From positions 186,001 to 250,000 of the forward strand of contig JBAIAA010000804.1 in NCBI GenBank assembly GCA_037893245.1: DNA of 64,000 bases. Reading direction: 5' to 3'. Position 1 is the first letter of the stretch; each line of letters starts with the position of its first letter. Shown piece after piece: positions 23,647 through 35,000 of this stretch. The DNA comes from Crossaster papposus. Its lineage: Eukaryota; Echinodermata; Asteroidea; Velatida; Solasteridae. A model generated the notes under the pieces. The model saw only the letters and a program-made list of their open reading frames with translations. It ran no database searches and was not told where the DNA came from. The position numbers and the translations under genes are program-made.

Positions 23647-24067
23647 TTAAAGGTAGGATACACCATTTAAAGGTAGGATACACCATTTGTAATTGCTTGA
23701 ATGATTGTGAATGGGTGGATTTGGGGGTTGTATTTTATAGTATTATCGTTTAACTGACCTGTCTGAAGTTTTACGATCATGGATGCTGAGAAAAGCAAGA
23801 AAAACGGCGTTCGTTTTCAACCGGCGTCTGGTAGTGAGTGGTTCCTATGTTTATGTTGTTGTTGTTTTGCGATCGCCTTCCGGCGGTCGTGATTTGTTTT
23901 AAAAATAATTATATTTTTCGGAACACCTACAGGATATTCAGGGCAATCATTTTGCTGGCACAATCATTATTTACTTTTGAATAAATTTACTTTTGAATAA
24001 ATATTTATATTTATTTACTTTTGAATAAATATTTTCGATATCTGCAATTGGTGTTTGCTACCTTCAA
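23647..24067 (+). mobile_element. TTAA-ended MITE, copy c, with duplicated left terminus
   Basis: The left terminus TTAAAGGTAGGATACACCAT occurs twice in tandem (23,647 and 23,667). The right end is mutated (GGTGTTTGCTACCTTCAA). Near the right end TTTACTTTTGAATAAAT is repeated three times (about 23,970-24,035). The G tract is short in this copy. Confidence 0.8.
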
Positions 24068-25989
24068 AGAGATTGTCGCTTGTTTATAGACTCGGTTATT
24101 TGCGATCGAATCGTGATGACTCGTAAGAAGTGACTACATACGTATACAGTGCCTCTTCAACCCTGTTGATATAACATTGTACACATTGTATAATTCGACG
24201 CAAGGGGACAAAAATAACTCCACCTTCTCCGCTTCTCGATCCACGCTAGTGGACTTACAACAGATTTAGAAACTTAATCAGCTTTGTATATAACCTCAGA
24301 GAAAAATATTCTTATTAGTATCATTCCGTGACTATTGCAGTATACCCATGAGTATATGAAGCGAATTATAGTGATTTTAATTTTTGATGATTAGTAATAT
24401 TATTATTATTATTTTTCAAAATATCTTCTTCTTTTTTTCTTTCTTCATAACCTAATTATAAACGGTTGCAGTAACTAGAACATTTGTTCTTTTTTATTTT
24501 GTTTGCCATAGGGATCGTAATTTTTTTGCTTTTATTAAATGAGCAAATTTTTATTATGTAAATTGTTGACCTGAAAAGCACGTATACATACCTCATGCAG
24601 TGTTGAACGCTTCTTTGTCCCGCCCCCTAAATTACGCCATTTTCATTCTTCCAAAGCATCGAACTGGATAGATTTAAGACATTTACATGAGTAGATTAAT
24701 TCAAATATAAAACAATCATCTTATGTCGAACAAAGTAGACGGAGCCGCTTTGAACATTTTATATTTGTGGTTTTATAAACTCATGGGTATATTTTATTAT
24801 ACATGTACAGTGTGTAGTATAAATTACATTCAACGATTATAGTGTGTGAAATGTATTATGCGGAAGTGTACAGTATTTATGGTGTTTGAGTTTAATTCAA
24901 CCAAATTGCTTTCAATTAAACAAGGGAAAAATTTGTGTTTAACTATGAAAAAGGCACATACAATAATTTAAAATTAGAATGTGTAAGTACGCATCGAAAA
25001 AAGGGTTTAGAAAACCACTTATGTATTGCACCTAACAAAATGGCTAAGTAAGCATAATGACATTGTCTCGCATCGGTTGGCGAGTTTCCCTGTAATGGTA
25101 AAGTATAGAGGGGGCAATTGCGACTATTTCCTGCACAAAGAAATTATATTGGCTTGGTATGATTTGGTTTGGTTTGATTTTATTTCCATTATTGTCAATG
25201 ATCTTTATCTTTTTTTTGTACCAGGGATACCTTTATTGTGCGGGCACTCGTATTTCTTGAAGTGTGCAATTTGGACTTGTTAGCTTGACATAATCAAAAC
25301 GGTTTTCGAAATTAATATGACAAATGTTCATCAGTAGTGTCTCCTTACGCGAAATAAACACTTGATGTTTATAAATGCATGCCATCAACATATATGGCCG
25401 TCTATATTATAGAAAAACAAACCTTACAAATGGTAGACTCGATCGGCCTTGTAATTTGATACAAACGAAGAATTGTAAACGTTTTGGTTTTGTGCGCAAC
25501 ACCAACCGCAGGTTTCTCGTTCCAAATTGCCATGGCAACAAAGTGGAAGGTGATATTAGGTTGTCCAAGCGCCTGTGCATGCATGCTTGAAAAATTCATG
25601 GGAAGTAGTTGCGTGGGCATATTCTCCACCAAATTATGAATAATCCTTTACCTTGCGAGGGGGGAGAGAGGGAAAGGTGGGGGGGGGGGGGGGGGGGGGG
25701 GTGTAGGACGAAGCTGCAGATGAGATTGTCAAACATACATCATTGCACTAAACATGACACCAAAGGATATTTTTAACAGGAATACTTCTCTAAACGAGCA
25801 GGCATAAACCGAACATCATTGGCAGTACTAATTCATTTTTGCCTTATGAGGTACCGGGAATCGAAAGCAAATTAGATAGAAACAATGTGATCTCACAAGA
25901 CCTGTCAGACTCTATGATGTTTGAGATTTTAATAGAAACAAACAAAACAATATTGATGCAACAAGCTATACAATACATAGTTCCCCCTC

Positions 25990-26020
<31 letters not shown>

Positions 26021-26293
26021 AAAAAATAAATAAATAAAATAATGCATCTTTTTGACCATAAAGTTATACAAATTGTTTTCAAAAAGCTACTTACTCGGAA
26101 ATACTACACATTTGGCTTTCATAATATTTGTATTTCATCTGATTTGGTTGTGTTAGTCCACAGATATACCCATTTAACGAAAGCTACCCAGAATCGATGT
26201 TGTGCCACTTCCTAGTTTGATTAATAGGTCTAATCTGAAGACCAAACACATCTTACAAAACACATTTTTTCTGCGAGATGGGCCGCAGAAGAC
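24068..26293. other. Non-coding AT-rich region
   Basis: No supported gene. It contains G (25,679-25,701) and C-then-A (25,988-26,026) homopolymers and ATT microsatellite patches near 24,400. Short frames spanning the homopolymers are artefacts. Confidence 0.4.
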
Positions 26294-26630
26294 TTCAAGG
26301 TAGGATACACCATTGGTAATTGCTTGAATTATTATGAATTGGTGGATTGGGGGGGGGGGGGGGGGGGGGGGGTGTATGTTATGGTAAAACAAGAAAAGCA
26401 AGAAAAACGGCGTTCGTTTTCAACAGGCTTTAGGCAGTGGATCTTATGTTGTTTTTTCGCGATCGCCGTCCAAATAAAATTCTCTTTTTTTCTGAAAAAT
26501 TATAGGATATCTAGCGCAATCATTTTGCTGGATGCCTACAATCATTATTTACTTTCAAATGAGTAAGATAATTCTTAACAATTCGGTAGTAACGGTATCG
26601 GTATCTACAAATGGCGTATCCTACCTTTAA
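26294..26630 (+). mobile_element. TTAA-ended MITE, copy d
   Basis: Left end TTCAAGGTAGGATACACCAT (one change in TTAA), right end ATGGCGTATCCTACCTTTAA. G tract expanded to 24 (26,349-26,372). The core GCGATCGCCGTCC and CATTTTGCTGGATGCC segments are shared with the other copies. Confidence 0.85.
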
Positions 26631-26852
26631 AATATTACTAATAAGGCCCTATATGCGGATTGCAATAATAGGACGCTTATTTACATGCGCACACACCTGC
26701 AGTGGTGTTGATTTTTCTACGCATCAGCAAAAGGTATACACACTATGAACTAACGGACAGGCTTACCGACAAGGAACAAACAGACGGACAAAATAAACCC
26801 CAATGGCATTGAACTTGCGGAGAGTTAATATCGGATTAGTGGGGCAAATATT

Positions 26853-27141
26853 AATAATTAACGGCCCGAAAGAGTATGGATTAATCGAAGCAAATATCTA
26901 TATCATCCCTATAGAAGCAGGTTCGCATTATTGTTTTGAATGATCAGGTTTTGCATCTGCTTCTGCTTGTATAGGGATGATTGTCACTTTTGAAACTGGA
27001 CCTACGACCATTGAAATGACAATAACTTTGCTCCGCAACATCGTATCTCAACAATCGAGGTGTGTCAAAATACGCAGAACAAAATTATGCACTGGGTTAT
27101 TTGCTTCGATTAATCCATACCCTTTCGGGCCGTTAATTATT
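26853..27141. mobile_element. 289 bp MITE with ~43 bp TIRs
   Basis: The left arm AATAATTAACGGCCCGAAAG continues through TATGGATTAATCGAAGCAAATA. The right arm is the complement with one mismatch in ~43 bp. A second, inner inverted pair (ATCATCCCTATA...TATAGGGATGAT) lies inside. It is separated by only ~50 bp from the next MITE. Confidence 0.8.
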
Positions 27142-27190
27142 GGCTCATTTTTAAGTGTCTCGATACTTGTTGTGATGAGTATATTTGGGG

Positions 27191-27479
27191 GAATTGTGCC
27201 TTTGATGTTATAAGCATGAAAGTTGACATACAGTCAGAGTACGTCAGGTGAAAGATATTTGGCTGAAGGGCCATGGCAGATTTTGTCCTTTGAAGAATCA
27301 TACGTATAGAATAACAAGCATTTTTCAAAATTTTCCAAATAACTGCTATTGCTTGTTATCCTGCCTGTATTTCTTCAAAAGGACAAACTTGCGATGACCC
27401 TTATAGCCACATATCTTTCTTATGACATACACTTTTACTGTATGCCAAACTCCATGCCTGTATCAGCATGGGCACAATC
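27191..27479. mobile_element. Long-TIR MITE (GAATTGTGCC family), copy 2
   Basis: The left arm GAATTGTGCCTTTGATGTTA is complementary to the right end CAGCATGGGCACAATCT. The arms remain complementary through GGCATACAGT..GTATGTCATAAG and AAGGACAAA. Homologous to 16,961-17,273. Confidence 0.7.
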
Positions 27480-29330
27480 TCATCAACCTATATCTGCCAT
27501 ACTAGGTTGTTTGCCGAGGCAAGGAAGCTGTGTTTGGTCGCGCCACGCCACGTCATTTGGCCAGCTGGGTCTTAAATGCTTCTCGCAGCGCTTCTGCCAA
27601 ACTCCTTTGCGGGAATTATTATCACTTGAACAAAGCAGTGTATTGATTCACCTGAAGCTGCTGTCCTATTATCCGAGAGAGAGAGAGTTCTTAGACATGC
27701 CCGTCTAATCATAAGTCCAGAGAATTCAAATTTACGGGAGGATTTCCGCCAAACGCATCATCTTGTTATTAGCGGACGGTGTTTGAAACATTAGGGGAAA
27801 TATTAATGTCGTTTATACTGAAGTCGTGAAATTGAATTTGACAGAGCAGCTCGATTTAAACAAAGAAGAAAACGAAACGTCATTTTTGTTTTGCCTTTTT
27901 ACAATGCGAGGATATGTGGGTGTTAGGACATTAACGCAATCACTAGAAGATTAATTTACGATATGAACCTTTTCTTATCCTTGCAAATTCCAACACCATT
28001 ATGGCAAACTCTACAACTCAAACTGTTGTACTCTAATGCTGGTGAAATGCCTAACCCAATGCAAAGGAAAATCATACCAGTACAGTGCATTTTGACAGAT
28101 CATCCAACAAAACACGTAGTTGGATTTTGAATGGGTTGGGTTCCATTGGGGTACCATACTACAATAGAGTTTAAATAGAAGGCAACGCCTTCGTCTTTAA
28201 ACTGCCGTATGATCGATCCGCTTCGGTGGTTTCACATCTACAACACCTCTAAGTAATCATTTTACGAGGCAGATGTTTCAAACTCGACCCGCTCTTCCCC
28301 TATACACATGGAAAGCACAACTATGCGAATCGTACTATCACTGTATGGACATTCATTGTATTCGTGTAGTTAAGAACCATCGATCAAATTTCACCAAAGA
28401 CTAATACTTCTTACACCATGAAGTGTTTTTTTCAATCCCCATTTTTGACTGTTATGACCTAGGATAACCCTCTTCAATTTGTCTATGTGTAACCCTAACC
28501 CGTTTTACCTCTAGCGTTCTTTATCCAAGAGGGGAAACCTTGTGTGTCCACATAAGGTTTTAGGTTTGTGTAAAAAGTGGACATCAAGTCCACACTAAAA
28601 TCTTAAGGTTCGTACTTTGTTTACCTCCTTGTTTCACCACTTGTACTGGATTACAATAATCGCATAATTACAGAAGCCCTCATTGCAACAAGGGGACGTT
28701 ATAGAAAAAGGTTCCGACCAGCTTTGTGCAAAATAATTATTATTAACGACACCTCGGGTTATACGTGTTTTCAAAATGCCTTTCTCTCTTTCGGTAGAAA
28801 AAATAAATCGCAGCTAATTCATTAAGGACTACAGTCTGAGCCGCCTTTAATTCGAATAGGTGAACAATTAACAAATCGTTTACCTTGATTGATTTTAGGG
28901 GGGCAGACCCTTTGCAGTGTGGTAAACTTTTAATTTTCACTACTGCATTATCCAGCAATTTATTTGTATTATTATTATTGTTATTATTATATAGATATAT
29001 TTTTTAGGGGGGGGGGCTACATATAAGTTTAAGGGAGCTAAAGCCCCCCCCCCCCCCCCCCCCCCACCCACCACCCACGTAGAACCGCGTCTGATAATGT
29101 GTTGCCATGTGCAACCTAAATTAATTGAGCTATAGGCCTATGCATACTCCCATTACGAAACGCACGCGTTACTAAAATAGTGGTAAACATGGCATTTATG
29201 GGACAGTTCAATGGACACTGACATTGACGACGACAATCAAATGTCAACACAAAACACTAAGCATTCAACAACAAAAGGACAGAAAAGAAGTATAAAGCCT
29301 ATGACCTCAGACAAAAAAAAGCTAGTTAAC
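27480..29330. other. Non-coding region
   Basis: No supported gene. A ~100 bp patch near 28,485-28,600 (AACCCTAACCCGTTTTACCTCTAG, then GTCCACA..) resembles the region at 18,030-18,110 and may be a decayed repeat. G and C runs lie at 29,009-29,016 and 29,044-29,065. Confidence 0.35.
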
Positions 29331-30262
29331 AATTTGTCGATCGTACCACAATTTGACCTATCTGATTTCTTTACGAATTTGGGGTTTTAGCATATTCTAG
29401 TTATTCATAATTGAAACTGTATTTTCTCAAAATTTCAAATTCATACGTTGTCTAATTAGCTAATTAAGCCATTTCAGCTAATTAAAAATGTTGACAAACT
29501 TGACATATATTTTTCAAAATGAAAAATTATCGTTTCACAAACTGACGCATCGAGATATGCCACTTCGTGAAACGCATAAACAAAGGTATCATGTTTCCAC
29601 GAAGTGACTTATCCAGTCCAGTACCTTGACTTGATGCGGTCCCTGTAATGTGTATGGTGTTGTGTTTCTAGACAACAGTCTTTAGCGTTGTCAGAAACAA
29701 TGGAGGCGTGTATACATGTCGTTTGTTGAACAAAAGTTTGTACAGATAAGAATGGAAGCAACGGAATATAAATACACATTTACTGTGAGTTTCAATGCAC
29801 CCTATGTGTATGGGACTTCGTTTTTTAATTTCCTTCAGCTATTGTAGCGTTTTATTTTGTAATCTGTAATAACAATAACATTAATATAACAAAACCAACA
29901 GATTACAGCGAAGCTCCATAGATTTTATGCTAAGAGGTTTTCGCGCGCCCACATAGGTCACTATCAGCCACAGAGAAATCGAACTTTTTCGTTTCACGAA
30001 ATGACCTATCTGGATAGGTCGCTGTTGGCGCGCATGAACTATGAACATTGAATTTTCACGAAGCGACTTATGACTTTGCCGCCTAGTTATAATCTACCAC
30101 TGATGAGTTTTTGCCTTAAAACAGTTTAATATCATAATTTGACCATCCAATTATAAAAAACTTGGTTCAATACAACTTAGTGTTGTGGGGTGAAGGGTGG
30201 ATTTAAAATAGGCCGAATTTCTAATGCGTTTTTCTGAGATAGGTCAGATCGTGGTACAATTG
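29331..30262. mobile_element. Possible ~0.9 kb element with internal TCAC(G/A)AAGTGACCTAT repeats
   Basis: The left end GTACCACAATTTGACCTATC is complementary, with few mismatches, to the right end GATAGGTCAGATCGTGGTAC. Between them the motif TTTCACGAAATGACCTATC or close variants occurs at least five times in both orientations (about 29,560, 29,600, 29,950, 29,995, 30,055). No coding capacity. Boundaries are approximate. Confidence 0.5.
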
Positions 30263-30411
30263 AAGAATTACAGAAATTTGAAAATATGTTTACTCATGAA
30301 AGACAGAAACCAACCAATATCACGTTTGCCATAAACACAGAATAAGCAGTTGTATACATGTACCTAAACCAATTGAATGTTATTTCCCGCCATTTTTGGA
30401 GTAAAACTTAC

Positions 30412-30729
30412 TTAAAGGTAGGATACACCATTGGTAATTGCTTGAAATATTAGTGATGGGTAGATTTGGGGGGTTGTATTTTATAGTAAATACAGTTTAA
30501 CTGACTTGTCCGAAGTTTTACAATCATGGATGCTAATAAAAAAAAACGGCTTTTGTGTTCAACCAACGTCGGGCAGTTGTTCTTGTTGTTGTGCTTTTTT
30601 CGGGATGTCTAGCGCAATCATTGTGCGGGAATCATAGAATCATTATTTACTTTCAAACAAGTAAGATATTTCTTAATAATTCAGTAGTAAAAATACTCGA
30701 TATCTGCAAATGGTGTATCCCACCTTTAA
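30412..30729 (+). mobile_element. TTAA-ended MITE, copy e
   Basis: Starts TTAAAGGTAGGATACACCAT and ends ATGGTGTATCCCACCTTTAA. It has the short G6 tract. The GATCGCC palindrome core is deleted. Confidence 0.85.
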
Positions 30730-31797
30730 GCCTAAATGTTTAAGAGTACGTCATAGTGCCTTAGTATAGTTTGTACGAATATATTCACGCCAATATACGT
30801 TCATTTCAAGCAATGGCATTATACAAGTACAGAATTGTACTGAATCGAACAGTTCCAACCCTTTATGTCTTTTTCTAATAAATAAATAAAGCACCTACAC
30901 AGTGTTTACCTTCCTCCCGGTACGTGTATGTATTATGTAGGTTCATAGTCGCAAAACCTGGCCAACTTGGCTTTTGGCAACGGCTTTCGCTTTTCATAAC
31001 CACTTCAAAAGGAGTTAACATCATTATTAATATATGGAATATGTTGCGGAGAATTACCCATAGGCCTAGTCGGCTCATTGCATCGGATATTATAAACAAA
31101 AGTCATGTTGGGGTTATCAGAATACATATCCGATACAAATTCGATACAATTAGCGTACTGCGGAAACTCTTGTCCATAAATTCTGGATTGAAAGTTGTTG
31201 CCAATGTTTCGTAAAAATGGGCACAATCGATGTCATTCAAAATATATAAAAACAGGTATAGATACTGAATGCATACAGTGAACGCCTGCATCAATGAATG
31301 CGATGATTTACCGATAGCCGACAATGACCAACATAAATATAATCCGGTTTGTGTTTTCATGTTGCTGACCTGCTGTAACACGACCTAATATAAACAGTAC
31401 GGCCATGGATGAATATAAACATATCAATTTCTTTTAGTACTTCTCAAAGGTTATTCGTCTACAAAGTGGCGTTGTGTTAGGGTTTATTTACATATTTCAT
31501 TATCCGTGTATTATTTTGTGAAACAATTTTTTGCTCATGATTACTCTATTATGTAGATTATTAATACAAACAAAAACACTTTACGTTAATGGCAGAAAGT
31601 ATCCTGCAGTAAAATGTTCAGCAGTGGCTTAGGGGCCGATGGGTAGAGGGTAGAGGTAGATTTGTTACCCACCCACACTTACAATTAGCCATGAAACTAC
31701 TCCTGGTAACAACAACAGGAAAATATGAAAATTAGGTCATACGGCATTTTAGGTACTAGACATTTTTGCATCGGTGTTGCGTGAATTTCAGACTCTA
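30730..31797. other. Non-coding region
   Basis: No supported gene or defined repeat. Overlapping frames at 30,875-31,381 mirror one another on the two strands and have no recognisable domain. Confidence 0.35.
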
Positions 31798-31798
31798 T

Positions 31799-31840
31799 GT
31801 GTTACCATGGAGGAACCTTCTTATTCCTCCATGGTGTTAC
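31799..31840. mobile_element. Ultra-short palindromic insertion (28 bp) with 7 bp direct repeats
   Basis: GTGTTAC (31,799-31,805) and GTGTTAC (31,834-31,840) flank a 28 bp hairpin with arms CATGGAGGAA and TTCCTCCATG around an 8 bp loop. The same design occurs at 41,616-41,650. Confidence 0.6.
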
Positions 31841-31883
31841 TATACGTGTTCTATACTATATGTATTACACGTATGTGATGCAT

Positions 31884-32015
31884 TTTTGTTTCACACAGAT
31901 TCAGATCGCGATCAGTGATCCGGCCGCTCAGTTCGCTCCATCAACTAGGCGATATTTATTTTAGAACCAACGGCCGGATCACATATCGAGATCCGGATCT
32001 GCGTGAAACAAACAA
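31884..32015. mobile_element. ~130 bp MITE with ~40 bp TIRs
   Basis: The left arm TTTGTTTCACACAGATTCAG..GTGATCCGGCCG is complementary to the right arm CGGCCGGATCAC..CTGCGTGAAACAAAC. The core is ~35 bp. It would fold into one hairpin. Confidence 0.75.
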
Positions 32016-35000
32016 GCCCTGTAAAATCCGGACTCTTCGGTAGTATTGCCAATGCTTAAGCGAAGATAATTAGAAACGTAACCGGCCACGTGAGAGGGTT
32101 AATTATAACCAATAAAACAGAACAGGTGTCTCGTTTTTATAGGAGTCTGATTTTCATGACACCAATATTAAAATGCAACAATGGAAAATGCCTAAAATGC
32201 GGAATACGTGTCGTGTATTTTGAATAGAGGGCATTAAGGAAAGAACTGTAGGTTAGGTCTCTAACCTTTCTCCACACCCAACCCTATACAAATTTGTTTC
32301 GCTACGCTAATGCTCAAAACTGCTCGCTATTATTTTGTAAAATTTGTGTAAATATAGGTCACACAATATAATAGTTCACAAGCAAATTTTTCAAAATTCT
32401 TTAAAAAAAAAATTCTTTTAATAACATTTTAATTACTGTTGGTATGGTTTATTTTTACGCAGAATATGCGTCACGTAAGCAACCGCGCACTCAAACCTTT
32501 CTGATACGTAGCTGGAACCCGTTCGTTTGTGTAATTTCCTCCAAGAAATTGTATTTCTTTAATCATATCATGCAAGATATGTTTGTCTAAAGATTATACA
32601 TATATACATTATATATTGTTATCATCATAAATTATTGGATTTTCCTCTGAGGGTTCTTAACTAAGATTAAATCTGTAAAAGAAATCAAAATGTTGCCAAG
32701 TGTGTTGTTTATTCAGATTTATCAAGTGTTTTGTCTCACAGTGAAAACGTGTGTTCATGCAAATGTAACAGCCTTATTAATGAGGTTACGCACTGTTTAC
32801 CGCAGTGCATCATGGGGAAAAGTGGGTCACCGCCGCGGCTCGAATACGAATTTGTTTCATAATTTGCAATCGCTAAGATTTATATATTTTTACTTTCCTT
32901 TTGATGTGCCATCTTATACGGATGAGACTTTCCCAGCACAGCTTTGTTATCTTATGTAATATCTCCCAACATTAGAATAGATCCAGCAGCGGCCATCAAG
33001 GGTGCAGTTATCTTGTCCATCTATATGCAGACCTCAAAGCATTACGCAATTTAGTTTCGAAGCAGGAAATCCAAAAAGAAAATGCCATGGAGGATTGTAT
33101 AGCAAAATAAACTTCTAAGCCGCCCAAATGGCTGGCAAAGTGACTTATTACCTAAGATGCACTTAATTGGCAAACCTTTCAAAATTACGGTTTGCTTGTT
33201 CTCTTATTCGGATTTTATCATTTTTTTAAATTTTATTAAGTGGAATATACAACCGCAACTATTATATAGTATATCCCGCATGTATCCCGACAGAAAAATA
33301 CGAGGGATAGGCCCTATTTCTCTGCTGTTCTTTATAGAAATAGTTTAGACACATTTCACTGATTTCTGTGAACATTTACGAATCGGTTTGCATCGTTGGC
33401 TTCGAGGTAGTAGTGGCGGATTATGTTGCACTCAATTTTGTTGCCTTATGAAGATCCGTCACGACAATCGCATGCCACGGTGATCATTGAATCACGGTGA
33501 TTGGGACTTAAACCCGGACACGACCAACACTCTCAAAACATGTAATATATAAATACAATTTAGTTGTTTACATTTGGTTACAATTTTAACCAACAATGCG
33601 TAAATTTTAACCCACAGTGTGTAAATATTTTCCAATTTGACCAATGTTAGGTACACAACGTTGGGTAAAATGTACCCAACATTAGTAAAATTAGAGACAT
33701 TGTAATTACATATTGTTGATTAGAATTTGTACCATTTTTTTACCAACCAAATTTTAACATAAACAGGTTTTGATAGTGCATGAACAAAAGATCTCATGCA
33801 AAATTAACAAAGAAAAATCCAGCGCAACAACCGTGGACGTGACATACACGTACACTCTCTCCGTATGTGTAGAAGTTATAAAATTATCGTCCAGGTTCCG
33901 GGAAAGTGTCCTTGAGCGTGATTCGGGACAGGTTGAGCGCGGGTAAACAGACGCGGGATAGCCCGGGGATAACCGGCCAATCCCGAGCCTGCGTTTACAA
34001 ATATTTAGGCTTTATTAAATAAAATGTCAGTGATTACCATGTGTTCAACTCTTATAATAAGCCTAAGGGTTGTGACTGGCTTCAAATTGTTTCAGGGGAG
34101 AAAACCACGAAAGCGCTGGTATTGTTTGCGGGGTTTGCGGGTATTGATAGCCGAAGCAGATAATGTTCGCCTCCCAACGCTCGTAATTGAAAAGCACACG
34201 ACGGCAATGTGTTGAGTAATAATGTCCGAGGCGTACAAATTATTAAATACGTTCGGTGGTTTATGTTTGGTTCCTGCAGCTATCCGATCCAATATCATTT
34301 TGTACGTGAAATATTCCGACATATAACTGAAATCGCTACTTTTGCTGTGTGCTCAATCAAAGTTAAAGGCATCACACGACAACGAACAAAATACGACAAC
34401 GTGTTGTCGATTCCTCGGTTAACTGTTTTAACTGTTTCCTGATTTGCTGTTCGTGTTGATCATCATATCCTAAAATGTAATAAAAATCAACATTACGTTG
34501 CCATACTGATAGCATGGTGTGGGTGTTTTCCAAAGATGCACTTATCAGGCACATTATGGTAAATTAGGACTAAATGTTCGTGTTGTTTTGTCCGTAGCTG
34601 GAGTGGTTCTTTATCCTGTCTAAATTACGTACAGCGTGTTTGATTACTCACCCGCGCTTACTCGTGCCTCTAAATCGGGGAACGGCTGTACATGCGCAGT
34701 ACACGAGAGTAAAGAACGATCTCGATACCACACGAGTGACGTTCGTACACCCTAACAAACAAATAAACAAGAAAACGAAGAACAAAAACACCAAAAGGAT
34801 ACCACTTTCACATGTACAGTACACATTATGTACACATTATGGCGTACACGAAAGGGTTCATTTGCATTCCTTGCGCGTGCAGGGCCGCTATCGATCTGGC
34901 TTCGCGTACTGATGGTGCAGACACTACGTCACAATATCTCATATATACCGATAAACCAGAACAAAATGGCGGCTTGCATGACGGTAAGCGCATTGCGAGA

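Noticed and set aside
23246-23753. Overlapping frames with an 18-residue duplicated peptide
   Set aside because: The apparent peptide repeat is explained by an exact 54 bp DNA tandem duplication.
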